Below are positions 62,369 to 64,000 of a DNA stretch of 64,000 nucleotides, one piece after another. The first letter of the stretch is position 1. Every line of letters starts with the position of its first letter. The notes beneath the pieces were generated by a model. The model searched no databases, was not told the DNA's origin, and saw only the letters and a list, made by a program, of their open reading frames with translations. The translations under genes were made by a program, and so were the position numbers. The stretch is from Marispirochaeta sp963667435 (GTDB lineage: Bacteria > Spirochaetota > Spirochaetia > JC444 > Marispirochaetaceae), in NCBI GenBank assembly GCA_963667435.1, contig OY763414.1:2604001-2668000 (forward strand). Reading direction: 5' to 3'.

Positions 62369-62392
62369 CCCCCGGCAACGGGGGTATTTTTC
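62369..62392 (+). terminator. Rho-independent terminator of the ABC operon
   Basis: CCCCCG (62369-62374), GCAA loop, CGGGGG (62379-62384), then TATTTTT. Confidence 0.88.
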
Positions 62393-62419
62393 CCCCTGTT
62401 AAAGTGGTAAGAAAAAAGT

Positions 62420-63163
62420 ATGTATACCATAGCCCATTTAACGGATCTGCACATTGCAGAACCCGGAATTCATCCATACAACGTTGATGTGCGCAGCCGC
62501 TTTCTTGCCTGTCTCGATGATATTGCCCGCTTTAACGTGGATTTACTTGTGTTGGGAGGGGATCTCTGTTACCGGGATGGGCATGATGGTATATACCGAT
62601 GGATTCATGCAGAGATCAGCCGCCGTTCAATTCCGGTCCTGACGATAACGGGGAATCATGATGAGACTGCCGTGTTTGCGGAAGTATTTGGTCTTGAGGC
62701 TGAGATCTCTCAGGGGCAGTTTTTCTACAGCCGCGAAATAGATGACAGGCGGCTGCTTTTCCTTGATACCCGGGATGCGCGTGTTTCTCCTGAGCAGCTG
62801 CAGTTTGTGGAGGAAGAGATCCGGCGGGAGGAAACCTCGGAACTTATACTCTTCATGCACCATCCTCCGATTCTGGCGGAATCAAAATATATGGATTCCC
62901 GATATTCTCTGTTGAATACTCAAGATATTTCTTCTATATTGTTGAGGTCGGAACAAAATGTGTCAGTTTTCTGCGGCCATTACCACATGGAAAAGAGTAT
63001 CTGCTGTGGAAAACTTCAGGTATTTGTTACTCCTTCCAGTTTTGTTCAGATTGATCAGGAGACTGAAACATTTCAGGTTGATCATCAGGGCTTCGGCTGG
63101 CGGAGGATACAGATCCGGAATAACTGCATTTTGACCGGAGTTCGTTATATCGGAGAAGACTGA
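62420..63163 (+). CDS. Calcineurin-like metallophosphoesterase
   Basis: 247 aa with all five metal motifs: TDLHIA, GGDLCYRD, GNHDE, FMHHPP and GHYHM. The fold and size match CpdA-type phosphodiesterases (cyclic AMP or other phosphodiesters), but the substrate cannot be read from sequence. The nfo gene starts at the base after its stop, so they form one unit. The ribosome site is weak (AAGAAAAAAG). Confidence 0.88.
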   Translation: MYTIAHLTDLHIAEPGIHPYNVDVRSRFLACLDDIARFNVDLLVLGGDLCYRDGHDGIYRWIHAEISRRSIPVLTITGNHDETAVFAEVFGLEAEISQGQFFYSREIDDRRLLFLDTRDARVSPEQLQFVEEEIRREETSELILFMHHPPILAESKYMDSRYSLLNTQDISSILLRSEQNVSVFCGHYHMEKSICCGKLQVFVTPSSFVQIDQETETFQVDHQGFGWRRIQIRNNCILTGVRYIGED

Positions 63164-64000
63164 ATGAAATTTATTGGTGCCCATGTGAGCGCCGCCGGCG
63201 GGGTACAGAATGCACCGGAGAATGCCGGAACCATAGGCGCTAATGCATTTGCGCTGTTTACTAAAAACCAGCGTCAGTGGCAGGCCCGACCACTTGGTGA
63301 TGATGATGTCCTTCTTTTCAAATCACATCTCTCCTCGGCTGGAATAAGCCCTGAACATGTTCTACCCCATGACTCCTACCTGATAAATCTCGGTAACCCT
63401 GATCCGGAAAAGCGGAAAAAAAGCTATGAATCATTTCTGCACGAAATTGAGCGCGCGGAAATGCTGGGCCTGTCCCTGTTGAATTTTCATCCCGGCAGTC
63501 ATTTGAAGGTTTTGAGCGAGGATGACTGCCTGAAGCTGATTGCCGAATCTATGAATGAGGCAATTTCCCGTACAAAGCATACCGTGCTGGTAATTGAAAA
63601 TACCGCCGGACAGGGGAGTAACGTTGGCTACCGTTTTGAACACCTTGCCCGGCTGATAGAGCTTACAGAAAATAAAAACAGAGTGGGAGTCTGCATTGAT
63701 ACCTGTCATGCCTTTGCCGCTGGATACGATCTGCGCACTGAAGAATCCTATTTAGCCCTTATGAGGGAATTTGATTCTGTGGTGGGTAAAAAGTTCCTGA
63801 AGGGCATGCACCTGAACGATGCTAAATCCGGGTTTTCCAGCCGGGTTGACAGGCATGCGCCTCTGGGAGAGGGAAACATCGGCTGGGCCGGATTCAGGGC
63901 ACTTATGCAGGATCCGGTTACCGATAATATCCCCCTTATTCTTGAAACAACTGATCCCGCCAGATGGGCGGAAGAAATAGCAACCCTGAGGTCCTTTGGA
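63164..64000 (+). CDS. nfo: Endonuclease IV, partial at right edge
   Basis: 279 codons to the window edge without a stop; the family is about 280-290 aa, so only a few residues are missing. AP-endonuclease that cuts at abasic sites in base excision repair. It begins MKFIGAHVSAAGGVQNAP, followed by FALFTKNQRQW, LNFHPGSHL, VIENTAGQGSNVG, VCIDTCHAFAAGYD, MHLNDAKS, RHAPLGEGNIGW and LILETTDP, covering the zinc ligands. GGAG 8 nt before the ATG. It continues to the right. Confidence 0.95.
   Translation, partial: MKFIGAHVSAAGGVQNAPENAGTIGANAFALFTKNQRQWQARPLGDDDVLLFKSHLSSAGISPEHVLPHDSYLINLGNPDPEKRKKSYESFLHEIERAEMLGLSLLNFHPGSHLKVLSEDDCLKLIAESMNEAISRTKHTVLVIENTAGQGSNVGYRFEHLARLIELTENKNRVGVCIDTCHAFAAGYDLRTEESYLALMREFDSVVGKKFLKGMHLNDAKSGFSSRVDRHAPLGEGNIGWAGFRALMQDPVTDNIPLILETTDPARWAEEIATLRSFG

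Noticed and set aside
1..64000. CRISPR array, insertion sequence, prophage, tRNA or rRNA gene
   Set aside because: No regular short repeats with spacers, no transposase or integrase frames, and no cloverleaf or rRNA-like sequence was noticed on either strand. A covariance-model search would be decisive for RNA genes.

Overview
The window looks like a chromosomal stretch of a free-living spirochaete (Spirochaetales, a Spirochaeta/Sediminispirochaeta-like organism). This is inferred from gene content: a MurA with Asp in place of the catalytic Cys, a DUF2259-type secreted protein, large outer-membrane barrel proteins ending in Phe, a FapA (DUF342) protein beside a MinD/ParA-like ATPase, a CheY-Fur-CheW-MCP cluster, relaxed lipoboxes, and sugar-utilisation genes. 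Coding density is high, with no gene-free stretch above 300 bp. I saw no rRNA, tRNA, IS element or CRISPR array.

Layout. 1-5.1 kb: end of an unknown gene, two outer-membrane barrel genes, a DUF2892 membrane protein and an HD-domain protein descended from CCA-adding enzymes. 5.1-7.3 kb: a DapA-superfamily lyase with a clear promoter and operator, convergent with a URO-D-family protein. 7.3-10.1 kb: lysC-thrC (threonine branch). 10.2-12.7 kb: a lipoprotein gene with two G8 tracts, then murA. 12.7-17.7 kb, minus strand: two membrane proteins, an intergenic region with two DnaA boxes, an atypical response regulator, PspA and a STAS/zinc-ribbon protein. 17.9-23.3 kb: a secreted protein, a sigma-54 activator lacking a DNA-binding domain, FxsA, and the coupled operon ctp-yjbQ-rsmE-tagA-like. 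23.4-29.0 kb: membrane protein, MinD-like ATPase, FapA and Lgt in one operon. 29.1-34.1 kb: an RpoD/RpoS-family sigma factor, cheY, a Fur-family regulator, cheW and an MCP. 34.2-37.3 kb: a CTP-dependent polyprenol/phytol kinase-like protein behind a sigma-54-type promoter, then membrane and secreted proteins. 37.3-47.1 kb, minus strand: a 1479-aa double BadF activase, a 1131-aa GH13 protein, a degenerate SDR and an SDF transporter. 47.3-49.3 kb: a broken CopB-type P-ATPase. 49.5-52.8 kb: lysA, a DMT exporter and an AraC regulator preceded by a tandem repeat array. 52.9-55.7 kb: dprA-comM-yraN. 55.8-62.4 kb: an alpha-glucoside-type locus (GH13, LacI regulator, ABC importer) with two abutting LacI operators. 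62.4-64 kb: a metallophosphoesterase and nfo, which runs off the edge.

How genes work together. lysC, thrC and lysA are parts of the aspartate family pathway. GH13, LacI and the ABC genes form a catabolic module. CheY, CheW and the MCP are chemotaxis parts. STAS, PspA and the response regulator look like an envelope-stress module. The signals most worth a second look are the two poly-G tracts in the lipoprotein gene, the DNA-binding-less sigma-54 activator together with the sigma-54 promoter 15 kb away, the paired LacI operators, the 40-bp repeat array upstream of the AraC gene, the DnaA-box intergenic region, and several enzyme homologues that have lost catalytic residues.
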